Shown here: positions 17,555 to 25,397 of the stretch, one piece after another | Layout: every line of letters starts with the position of its first letter | How positions within the stretch are numbered: position 1 is the first letter of the stretch | Assembly: GCA_903903985.1 (NCBI GenBank) | Contig: CAIVAT010000033.1 | Span: 1-59,391, forward strand | Direction: 5' to 3' | Length of the DNA stretch: 59,391 nt | Source of the DNA: an uncultured Bacteroidales bacterium | GTDB taxonomy: Bacteria; Bacteroidota; Bacteroidia; Bacteroidales; FEN-979 | Translations under genes and position numbers: made by a program | Notes under the pieces: generated by a model | Told to the model about the DNA's origin: nothing | Database searches by the model: none | Seen by the model: only the letters and a program-made list of their open reading frames with translations

Positions 17555-18987
17555 AGTCCTATTCCGTAATATGCCCGCAAACCATTCGGGTAGAGTCCTT
17601 CAATCAGTACCCCTCCCTGGCGGTTTGTAAGAGATTGCTTTAATTCCTGGATTGTTTGCACCGGGTTTCGGTCAACAGATAACAAAATGAAACCTGCAGT
17701 GATTCCGGCATTCTTGAGTTTCCCTGTGGTCAGGGAGGTGATTTTAAATCCATAATCAACATTTAACCTGGATTTTTCATTTTCAGTAAGCGGTTCAAAA
17801 GTTGCGCCCTGGATAATGATCTTACTTTCTTTTTCGGCGGTCAGCTTTGCCTCTTCACTTTGCATGGTAAGCGCAAGCTCATACTCTTTTCCACCACGGT
17901 TTACAATTACATTGACTTTATCACCCGGATTTTTCTGTCCAATGAGTTCCATCAGTTCCGCCTTGCCATTCAAAGGGTTGTTGTCGATACGGATCAGGAC
18001 ATCCCCGCTTTTCATCCCTGCAAGCGCAGCTGGACCACCTTCAACGACATCATCGATATAAATTCCCCTTAGATCAGTGAACCCCTTTTCTTTGGCGAAC
18101 TGGTCGTCAATTTCACGATAGTATACACCCAGGTAAGCGCGCTGAATTTTTCCGAATTTCATGAAATCCCCAACCACTTTTTTCACGATGTTCACCGGGA
18201 TTGCAAAGCTGTACCCTGTATAATAGCCAGTTCCCGAAGCAATGGCCGCGTTGATGCCGATGAGTTCACCGCGTGTATTTACAAGCGCTCCTCCGCTGTT
18301 GCCTGGATTAACGGCTGCATCGGTCTGAATGAAGGATTCAATGGCTCCCTGTGAACCCAATATATTGATATTGCGTGCTTTCGCACTGACAATTCCTGCC
18401 GTTACTGTTGAGGTAAGATTAAACGGATTGCCAACTGCAAGCACCCACTCCCCAATTTTAACTTCGTCGGAATTGCCATAGGTCATGAACGGCAATCCTT
18501 GCTCATCAATTTTTATCAACGCCAGGTCGGTGCTTGGATCAGTAGCAATGATCCGTGCTTTGTATTCGCGTTTGTCATTCAGTGTTACAGTTACCTCGGT
18601 AGCCTCCTGTACTACATGATTATTTGTAACGATGTTGCCATCTTCCGAAACAATCACCCCCGACCCCATGGCAGTATAAGGGGTGCTGTATTCCCGGGGT
18701 TGCGGGCGACCTCCGAAATTGAAAAACTCAAAAAAATCATCATATACAAGGCTCTTCTTCTGGAATTCAGATTTGATATGCACCACGGCATGCACTGAAA
18801 TGGCCGCAGCAGCTTCAAAATCGGGTTGGTTGAAGGCGGCGCTCGGGTTGTAGCTCACCTGCCTGATCGGAATACCTTCAGGGCGCGAGTTAAAAATATA
18901 CTGTTTCTTTTCAAAGGCTTTATAAAGTCCCAGCGAAACAGCTCCTCCTAATAATGCAATTACAAAGATTCCTGCAATTCTTTTCAT
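17551..18987 (-). CDS. HtrA/DegQ-family periplasmic serine protease
   Basis: This is an ATP-independent protease and chaperone of the cell envelope. The 478-residue protein has an N-terminal signal anchor (about 5-22) and a trypsin-like domain with the catalytic triad in TNNHVV (His), STDLALI (Asp) and NPGNSGGAL (Ser). Two PDZ domains follow: one from about residue 285 (YLGVYY...) and a second near the C-terminus. The length and layout match other HtrA proteins of the phylum. It is transcribed leftward into rpoD with a 4-base overlap. The 249-base divergent region upstream (18988-19236) has no obvious promoter box on either strand. Confidence 0.95.
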   Translation of the reverse strand: MKRIAGIFVIALLGGAVSLGLYKAFEKKQYIFNSRPEGIPIRQVSYNPSAAFNQPDFEAAAAISVHAVVHIKSEFQKKSLVYDDFFEFFNFGGRPQPREYSTPYTAMGSGVIVSEDGNIVTNNHVVQEATEVTVTLNDKREYKARIIATDPSTDLALIKIDEQGLPFMTYGNSDEVKIGEWVLAVGNPFNLTSTVTAGIVSAKARNINILGSQGAIESFIQTDAAVNPGNSGGALVNTRGELIGINAAIASGTGYYTGYSFAIPVNIVKKVVGDFMKFGKIQRAYLGVYYREIDDQFAKEKGFTDLRGIYIDDVVEGGPAALAGMKSGDVLIRIDNNPLNGKAELMELIGQKNPGDKVNVIVNRGGKEYELALTMQSEEAKLTAEKESKIIIQGATFEPLTENEKSRLNVDYGFKITSLTTGKLKNAGITAGFILLSVDRNPVQTIQELKQSLTNRQGGVLIEGLYPNGLRAYYGIGL

Positions 18988-19236
18988 TTTCTTCTGTTTT
19001 TTTGGTTTAAATAAGAGACCTCACTTGCGATGTCTTTACTGTTTATAGGTCAGGTTATGTTCAAATCACTGTAAAAACGGTCCACTGTAATTGATATTTT
19101 CAGTTTCATTGTAAATTTCTGTTAAGCTCCTGTTAAAATTTCGTTAAAATACTTCGTTTACCGTATTACCTTTTACGTTTTTTCCCAATAAATAGGAAAC
19201 ATGGATCGGCCGGATATGCTATAAATATTAGATAAG

Positions 19237-20334
19237 ATGAAAAATATTCTCATAATCATACTGTTAACCATCTGCCAGGTAATATTGTCACCTGAATTAA
19301 CCTCAGGATATCAATGGTCAATTACCAGCGAAAATCGTGCCAATTTAGATTCGATAAAAATAAAAAGTCAAAGTGTCAGCATTGTTTTCTGGAATTTAGA
19401 GAACCTCTATGATCCATATGATGACAGCACAAAGCTGGATGATGAATTCACCTCAACGGGTGGGAAACACTGGAACTGGACAAAATTCCGCACAAAGCTG
19501 AATCACGTGTCCAAAACACTATTATCCATCGGGGAATGGACACCTCCTGCCATCGTTGGCCTTTGTGAGGTGGAAAACCACTATGTCATGAATAAACTAA
19601 TTTACGAAACACCGTTAAAACAATGTGGTTATAAATTCATTCACCACGAATCTCCGGATCTGAGGGGTGTCGATGTGGCCATGCTTTACCGGCCGGCTCA
19701 GTTCAAGGTTCTTGACAGCCGCAGTGTTAAAATACGATTCCCATTCGACACGCTCAGTCAAACCAGGGAGATCCTTCAGGTGAATGGAATTCTGTTCAAT
19801 CATGATACCTTATCAATATTTATCAACCACTGGCCTTCGAGGCGCGGTGGTTATCTTGGCTCGCAGCCCCGGCGAAATTATGTTGCTTCGGTGTTGCGAA
19901 AATTAATCGATACGGTACAAAGGGCAAGGCCGGGCGCAAATATCCTGGTGATGGGCGATTTCAACGACGAACCTGAAAATGAGAGTCTGAAACAGGTTCT
20001 GAAGGCACGAACAGATCCCAATCCCCATGATGACTCCTCTTTATACAACCTCATGGGGATCAGAAATAAAATACGAAAGGAAGGTACCCTGAAATACCGC
20101 GACCAGTGGAGCACATTCGACCAATTTGTCGTTTCCGGGACACTGAAGGCCGGGAATGCAGGAATAAAAGCAGATCAGGGGAATGTCCGGATTTTCAGGC
20201 CACAGTTCCTGCTGGAAGAAGACAACACCTATTTCGGCGAAAAACTAAACCGGACTTACTCCGGGCCCAGTTACCATGGCGGATTTTCTGATCATCTGCC
20301 AATAAAAATTGAAATTATTCAGACAGGAAAATAA
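19237..20334 (+). CDS. Secreted endonuclease/exonuclease/phosphatase family protein
   Basis: The 365-residue protein has a signal peptide (about 1-24) followed by one EEP domain. Visible motifs are VFWNLENLYDPYDD near residue 50 (metal-binding Asn/Glu), VGLCEVEN (catalytic Glu), FINHWPSR (His), VMGDFNDEP (Asp-Asn) and GFSDHLPI (the final Asp-His). Family members hydrolyse DNA, RNA or phospholipid-type phosphodiesters. The export signal points to a periplasmic or extracellular nuclease, perhaps for phosphate or nucleotide scavenging. It is a single-gene unit ending at a pair of inverted repeats. Confidence 0.9.
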   Translation: MKNILIIILLTICQVILSPELTSGYQWSITSENRANLDSIKIKSQSVSIVFWNLENLYDPYDDSTKLDDEFTSTGGKHWNWTKFRTKLNHVSKTLLSIGEWTPPAIVGLCEVENHYVMNKLIYETPLKQCGYKFIHHESPDLRGVDVAMLYRPAQFKVLDSRSVKIRFPFDTLSQTREILQVNGILFNHDTLSIFINHWPSRRGGYLGSQPRRNYVASVLRKLIDTVQRARPGANILVMGDFNDEPENESLKQVLKARTDPNPHDDSSLYNLMGIRNKIRKEGTLKYRDQWSTFDQFVVSGTLKAGNAGIKADQGNVRIFRPQFLLEEDNTYFGEKLNRTYSGPSYHGGFSDHLPIKIEIIQTGK

Positions 20335-20336
20335 TA

Positions 20337-20493
20337 TTTCACGCAGATTTCCGCGGATTTTTTCGCGGATCAACGCAGAAAGAACACATCACAGATTCTT
20401 ATTTGATTCGGATCAACCTGGAGTGTATAGATTAAAAATACTGTTTTTCCCATGGGAATCTGCGAAAAAATCGGCGGAAATCTGCGTGAGAAA
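20337..20493. repeat. Inverted repeat pair flanking about 95 bp
   Basis: A 30-base arm at 20337-20366 recurs in inverted form at about 20462-20493 with few mismatches; the shared core contains ACGCAGATTTCCGC and GATTTTTTCGC. The interval between holds no ORF. The element fills the gap between the convergent EEP gene and the radical SAM gene and ends exactly where the latter ends. It looks like a small non-autonomous repeat or a pair of REP-like units. Confidence 0.8.
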
Positions 20494-21651
20494 TTATCCC
20501 CAGACCCCTGCTATCCTGGTATTACAGAATTTGCACGAACCCTGGTTCATATTCATCCCGAGGATTGAAAATCCACGCCGTTCAACAACGATCTTTTTAC
20601 ACGAAGGGCAATAAGTATTTTCTGCAGTGTTGCCAGCGACGTTTCCGATATAGACATAATGCATGCCTGTTTTCAATGCAATGTTCCTGGCCTTTTCAAG
20701 GGTCTCCACCGGTGTGTATGGCAGGCTCGTCAGCTTGTACAAAGGATAAAATCGGCTGAAATGCAATGGGTTATCTGCGAATCCATTGGTACAAAGCCAC
20801 TCACACATTTCACGGATCATGTTCAGATCATCGGTCCAGCCGGGAACGACAAGGTTCGTGATTTCAAGCCAGACTCCTTCCGCTTTAAGAACTTTCAATG
20901 TATTCAAAACAGGTTGCAAACTGCCGCCGTTGAGTTTGGCATAGGTTTCCTCGCTGAATGATTTCAGGTTGATGTTGGCGGCATCAAGGTATTTGGTTAG
21001 ATCCTTCAGTGGTTTGTCGTTAATGTACCCATTGGAAATAAGCAGGTTCCTGATGCCCCGGGCTTTGGCAAGCCGTGCGGTGTCGAAGGTGTATTCATAA
21101 AAAGCAATGGGTTCCGAATAGGTGTAGGCAATTGACCTGCATCCGTTTTTTATGGCTTCTTCCACTACTTTTTCAGGGAACAGTTCAACATTCCTTGTAT
21201 CTCTTGGGCTTTGCTGTGAAATTTCCCAATTCTGGCAGTTCAGGCAGGCAAAATTACACCCTGCCGTGGCTATAGAAAAGCTTGAAGAAGACGGCAGAAA
21301 ATGAAAAAGTGGTTTTTTTTCAATGGGATCGGTATGTACGGAGCATGGGTTTCCATATGCAATCGTGTAGAGTTTACCCTCTTTCACAACATGTGTCCTG
21401 CAAATGCTTTCGAGGCCTTCCTTCAGGATGCAGTTGTTCGGACATATCTGGCATTTTAACCCTTTAGGGGTCGCGACAGCGTAGGGTGACTCCTTGCTGA
21501 ATTTCCCAAGCCCGCCTAAATGAGGCATATTTTCTGTTCCCATATCGATCATTTTTTTTGCAAACACATCCATGGCAAGTGATCCGGTTGCCATGGCGCC
21601 AACGCCAGCAAGTCCCGAACGCAGAAACAAACGTTTTGAGATCTTTTTCAA
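20494..21651 (-). CDS. amrS: AmmeMemoRadiSam-system radical SAM enzyme with a Tat-like signal
   Basis: The 385-residue protein has the AmrS layout. A Cys-rich N-terminal block (CQICPNNC, then Cys84) precedes the radical SAM motif CNFACLNC (Cys132, 136, 139). The protein ends with two CPSC/CKFC pairs that could form a zinc-ribbon-like element. The reaction of this family was undetermined as far as I know. Residues 4-30 read SKRLFLR followed by a Gly/Ala-rich hydrophobic stretch, a KR variant of the twin-arginine signal, so export of the folded Fe-S protein is plausible. It lies 54 bases downstream of the spermidine-synthase-like gene on the same strand and has its own -7 box at 21696-21703. 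Confidence 0.9.
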   Translation of the reverse strand: MKKISKRLFLRSGLAGVGAMATGSLAMDVFAKKMIDMGTENMPHLGGLGKFSKESPYAVATPKGLKCQICPNNCILKEGLESICRTHVVKEGKLYTIAYGNPCSVHTDPIEKKPLFHFLPSSSSFSIATAGCNFACLNCQNWEISQQSPRDTRNVELFPEKVVEEAIKNGCRSIAYTYSEPIAFYEYTFDTARLAKARGIRNLLISNGYINDKPLKDLTKYLDAANINLKSFSEETYAKLNGGSLQPVLNTLKVLKAEGVWLEITNLVVPGWTDDLNMIREMCEWLCTNGFADNPLHFSRFYPLYKLTSLPYTPVETLEKARNIALKTGMHYVYIGNVAGNTAENTYCPSCKKIVVERRGFSILGMNMNQGSCKFCNTRIAGVWG

Positions 21652-21695
21652 GGATATGATAATTATTTCAGGATGCCTGTTGAGTCCGGCTAATA

Positions 21696-21703
21696 CAAAG
21701 GTA
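21696..21703 (-). promoter_or_regulatory. -7 promoter box for the radical SAM gene
   Basis: On the minus strand the bases read TACCTTTG, matching TAnnTTTG. It lies between the stop of the upstream membrane-protein gene (21706) and the amrS ATG at 21651, so amrS can be transcribed separately. Confidence 0.5.
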
Positions 21704-21705
21704 CA

Positions 21706-23832
21706 TCATAATTTGAAAAGTAATCCTGCGGTAGCCAAATTTATAATCGCCATGAGGATTCCTGTATTCACAATTCCAATGGTCGGGATCAGAAACAATG
21801 TCGTTAAAAAAGCACCTGCCGCAGCACCCCACATTTCTGCAGCGTAGTTTCCTGCAACGGTTTTTCGTGCTGTTTTTGCCGACAGCAATACAGCCAGGCG
21901 ATACTCCATGCCAACAATACAGGCAGCAGAAAATGCCAGCATTGCCAGGACAAGGTTGATCAGCCATTCACTTGCCGCAGTGTTGCTCAGACATTCTATC
22001 ATCACCGGGATAAGAATGGCCAGCAAAGCCAGTGAAACCTGGAGCCACCTGTATGCACCGGGTGTTTGCAGGTGCCGTGTTTTAAACCTTAAACCCGAAC
22101 CTGCCGCAAGTCCAAACATGAAAACCATAAAGATCGCCCCGATCGCCTGGAACAGGTAACCACACAATACCTGCAACCCGAAAATGATGATCATTTCGGA
22201 GGAGGCCAGCGTGAATCCTCCTGCAAAAAGTCCTGCATTCAGCGGGTTCAGGGTTATCAGCAGGAACGCCATCACAACTATGAAAACAAGAAGAATGACA
22301 ACCTGGGTTGTTTTAAACTGGCTCAGCCACCAGGAGGTCTGGTACCAAACGGCGACCGGGGTGAAGTCGCGGTTGATCTCCCCTGAACGGATGACAGGCC
22401 CCGGCTGTGTAACAGACTGCGTCACATATTGTGATCGCTGCTTCAGTTGAGAGAAATCGAGATAATACTTATTTACATAAACTGTTTTGATTCCCCGTGA
22501 TTGAATCAGGCCCGGGATATCCCCCGACAGTGATGAATCGGAAGCCAGAAAATAATTTCGTCCTGACGGAAGGATCAGAATTTCAGCAAAACATTGTTTC
22601 AGGGTATTCCATAATACTGCATTCAGTCTGGAAGCCTTGTCACTCATATAATCTCCCCCGGGTGGTAAACTATACGCAATGATGGCGCCAGGATTCATTT
22701 TCCTTCTCGCTTCCATCAAAAATTCCATGGAATAATAACGGTTCAGCTGCAGGGTTGATGGAGCAGGAAGATTCACAAGTACAACATCATAGCGATTTGT
22801 TGTGTTACGTATAAATTTTCGGGCATCCGCCTGGTATACATGGACGCATGGGTGGCATAACTGATGTGTATATCGCACGGCAATTTCAATCAGTGATGGA
22901 TTCAGTTCAACATAATCGATGCGAACGGGCTTGTATTTGAGTACTTCGGCTACAGTTCCTGAAAACCCTCCTGAAATGATCAGGATGTTTGCAGGATTTG
23001 GTTGCTGAACCATGGCATAATGGACATTCTCCTCATTACTGATCTGATTGCCGGAGGAAAACAGCAGTATTCCATTGTCATAAAAATTGAGCTGGTCTGC
23101 GTTTTTCGTGATCACAACCTTCCCAAATGGCGTAGTGACGGTCGAAATCACATGTTGTGATGGATAAAGCATCTTCTCTGTCAGCGCTTTGAAATCGATG
23201 GTTCCTGAGAAAACGATGCAACCCAGGGATATAAAAATCACCACCAGAACCTGTTTTTTCGGTGCTGCCGTGATCATGAAAAAGATCACAAGCAAAAGGT
23301 AAATCGTCGTAAGCATCAACAACCCCAGAAAAGGGCCTGTAAACCAGAGGAATAAAAAATTAACAAGTCCGCCCGACACCATGCTTCCCAGCGATTCCCA
23401 AGAATATGAAACACCCGGTGAGGTGCCTGCAGAAGAAACACTCAGATATGAAAAAAGAAAACCGTTCAGCAAGCAGAACGGCATTTGCACAAGGATACAC
23501 GCCCCCATGACCATCCATAAATCAGCCATGCTGCCAAAAGGTACCAGGAAAACTTTCAACAAATCAAGCCCGGCGACCATGAATGATGGTAAAATTCCGG
23601 TAAGGACCAGAAATGCACATAAAAGGCTTTCCCGTCTTTCCAGGAAAGAAGTGAATCTTCCAAGGGAAGAACCAATTCCTGTGATCAGCATCCAGGTTGC
23701 AATAACCAGCCCGATAATCAACTCATTGTCATTGAATACCATCATAACTTCACGAACCAGATAGATCTGGGTCCCGATGGAGATGAATCCAAGGGCAAAA
23801 AGGGCCGGAGAGGTTGCATTTTTCCTATGCAT
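21706..23832 (-). CDS. Multi-pass membrane protein with spermidine-synthase-like domain
   Basis: The 708-residue protein has about seven hydrophobic segments up to residue 210, a soluble methyltransferase-fold domain (about 215-490) and about seven more segments. Positive charges fall in alternate loops (RFTSFLERR, APKKQ, RFKTRH, AKTARK), which by hand places the N-terminus inside and the soluble domain outside. The fold motifs are altered. The usual GGG(D/E)GG is SGGFSG (287-292), Glu309 (YVELNP) is kept, and the D.(P)D.P region of aminopropyltransferases reads NLPAP (354-358), losing both acidic residues. True spermidine synthesis is therefore unlikely. The gene lies between the radical SAM and MEMO-AMMECR1 genes, and divergent from the latter by 38 bases. 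Confidence 0.88.
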   Translation of the reverse strand: MHRKNATSPALFALGFISIGTQIYLVREVMMVFNDNELIIGLVIATWMLITGIGSSLGRFTSFLERRESLLCAFLVLTGILPSFMVAGLDLLKVFLVPFGSMADLWMVMGACILVQMPFCLLNGFLFSYLSVSSAGTSPGVSYSWESLGSMVSGGLVNFLFLWFTGPFLGLLMLTTIYLLLVIFFMITAAPKKQVLVVIFISLGCIVFSGTIDFKALTEKMLYPSQHVISTVTTPFGKVVITKNADQLNFYDNGILLFSSGNQISNEENVHYAMVQQPNPANILIISGGFSGTVAEVLKYKPVRIDYVELNPSLIEIAVRYTHQLCHPCVHVYQADARKFIRNTTNRYDVVLVNLPAPSTLQLNRYYSMEFLMEARRKMNPGAIIAYSLPPGGDYMSDKASRLNAVLWNTLKQCFAEILILPSGRNYFLASDSSLSGDIPGLIQSRGIKTVYVNKYYLDFSQLKQRSQYVTQSVTQPGPVIRSGEINRDFTPVAVWYQTSWWLSQFKTTQVVILLVFIVVMAFLLITLNPLNAGLFAGGFTLASSEMIIIFGLQVLCGYLFQAIGAIFMVFMFGLAAGSGLRFKTRHLQTPGAYRWLQVSLALLAILIPVMIECLSNTAASEWLINLVLAMLAFSAACIVGMEYRLAVLLSAKTARKTVAGNYAAEMWGAAAGAFLTTLFLIPTIGIVNTGILMAIINLATAGLLFKL

Positions 23833-23870
23833 TTCGTATTTTTACAAGGAAAATCAAAGTTAAGAAAACA

Positions 23871-25397
23871 ATGTGGCACTATTTCAGAAGCCTTCTGCTT
23901 ATGGGATTATTTTTCAATTTCAACCAGGGATGTTCCGCTCAGGACGAGCATGACAAAACAGATCGAAAACCCGCGGCAGCCGGAAGGTTCTATCCTGCTG
24001 ATGCCAATGAACTGAGGACAACCCTGGCGGGTTTGTTCTCTGATGCAAAACCACGAACGGCAAAAAATGTGGTGGGTATTGTATGCCCGCACGCAGGCTA
24101 TGTATTTTCGGGGATTGTTGCTGCCAGTGCATACAATCAGTTGGATCCGGAAAAGCAATTTGAAAATGTTTTTGTTGTAGCCTCCAGTCACCAGGTTTCA
24201 TTTCCAGGAGCCTCCGTTTATAACCAGGGTGATTATATTACCCCGCTGGGAAAAGTGAAAGTGAACATTGACCTTGCCGGGAAACTCATCAGCGGAAACA
24301 AGGTTTTCACTTTCAAACCTGAAGCAGACCGGACCGAACACAGCATTGAAGTTCAGATCCCATTCCTGCAATACCATCTGAAAAAGGATTTCAAACTGGT
24401 ACCCATCGTCATCGGCGCCCAATCGGCAGAAACCTGCAAGGATATTGCCAGGGCATTGCAACCTTATTTCAACGATCGGAACCTGTTTGTTTTCAGTACC
24501 GATTTTTCCCACTACCCATCCTATTCCGATGCACAATCGGCAGACAAAGCCACGTGCGATGCCATTATGTCGGGCTCTGCCGAAGGGCTGGTGAAATTCC
24601 TGGATGAGTATCGTGACAAAAACGTTCCGGACCTTGCCACAAACCTTTGCGGCTGGACCTCCATTCTCGTTATGCTCAACCTGATCGAACATCAACCCGG
24701 TATCAATATTTCTCCGGTTCAATATATGAATTCAGGAGATTCCAAATACGGCGATAAAAACCAGGTTGTTGGTTACTGGTCACTTGCACTATCCAGTCTT
24801 AAATCTGCAGCCACCGGGGCATCGGGTTTTAATTTTTCAACCGAAGAAAAAACAATGATGTTGAAAATTGCACGGAGAACCATCGAAAAATATGTACGTG
24901 AAAGGCGAATTCCGGATGAGGATCCTTCAACTTTCAGCGAGAATCTTAAAATTCATGCCGGGGCATTTGTAACGCTGAAAGAAGGTAGTGCCCTCCGTGG
25001 ATGCATTGGCAGGTTCACGGCCGATATACCCTTATACAAAGTGATCTGCCAGATGGCAGTGGCCTCCTCGACGGAAGACAGCCGCTTCAATCCTGTCAGT
25101 GCCAGCGAAATTGATCAGCTCGTAATTGAAATATCGGTACTCTCTCCGATGAAAAAAATCAGCTCGCCGGATGAGATCATCCTTGGAAAACATGGAATTT
25201 ATATAAAGAAAGGCTACGCTTCCGGTACTTTTTTACCCCAGGTTGCGACTGAAACAGGATGGAGTGTCGAAGATTTCCTTGGTCACTGCGCCCGAGACAA
25301 AGCAGGTATCGGATGGAACGGATGGAAAGATGCAGAACTATTTACCTATGAGGCTTGCGTGTTTTCGGAGGACGAACTCAACGTCCGCAAAGATTGA
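23871..25397 (+). CDS. MEMO-AMMECR1 fusion lipoprotein (AmmeMemoRadiSam proteins B and A)
   Basis: From the ATG at 23871 the 508-residue protein starts with a hydrophobic stretch ending in FNQGC (Cys21), a plausible lipobox, followed by SAQDEHD. Residues about 33-310 form a MEMO domain with the family's putative metal or active-site residues all present: His74 (CPHAGY), His107 (SSHQ), Asp211 and His214 (DFSH), and Cys260 (NLCGW). Residues about 325-500 form an AMMECR1 domain with the signature LRGCIG (375-380). Fusion of the two is known in the family, but a lipoprotein signal on it is notable. The upstream ATG at 23814 would bury this signal and is unlikely. The 3' end overlaps the convergent nuclease gene by 20 bases. 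Confidence 0.92.
   Translation: MWHYFRSLLLMGLFFNFNQGCSAQDEHDKTDRKPAAAGRFYPADANELRTTLAGLFSDAKPRTAKNVVGIVCPHAGYVFSGIVAASAYNQLDPEKQFENVFVVASSHQVSFPGASVYNQGDYITPLGKVKVNIDLAGKLISGNKVFTFKPEADRTEHSIEVQIPFLQYHLKKDFKLVPIVIGAQSAETCKDIARALQPYFNDRNLFVFSTDFSHYPSYSDAQSADKATCDAIMSGSAEGLVKFLDEYRDKNVPDLATNLCGWTSILVMLNLIEHQPGINISPVQYMNSGDSKYGDKNQVVGYWSLALSSLKSAATGASGFNFSTEEKTMMLKIARRTIEKYVRERRIPDEDPSTFSENLKIHAGAFVTLKEGSALRGCIGRFTADIPLYKVICQMAVASSTEDSRFNPVSASEIDQLVIEISVLSPMKKISSPDEIILGKHGIYIKKGYASGTFLPQVATETGWSVEDFLGHCARDKAGIGWNGWKDAELFTYEACVFSEDELNVRKD

Noticed and set aside
21706..23832. Annotation as a working spermidine synthase
   Set aside because: Both acidic residues of the aminopropyltransferase motif are replaced and the SAM loop is altered.
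20494..25397. The cluster considered as a defence system
   Set aside because: No nuclease, effector or phage-related gene is part of it; the families belong to AmmeMemoRadiSam, and the nearby AddAB-like genes are separate housekeeping genes.
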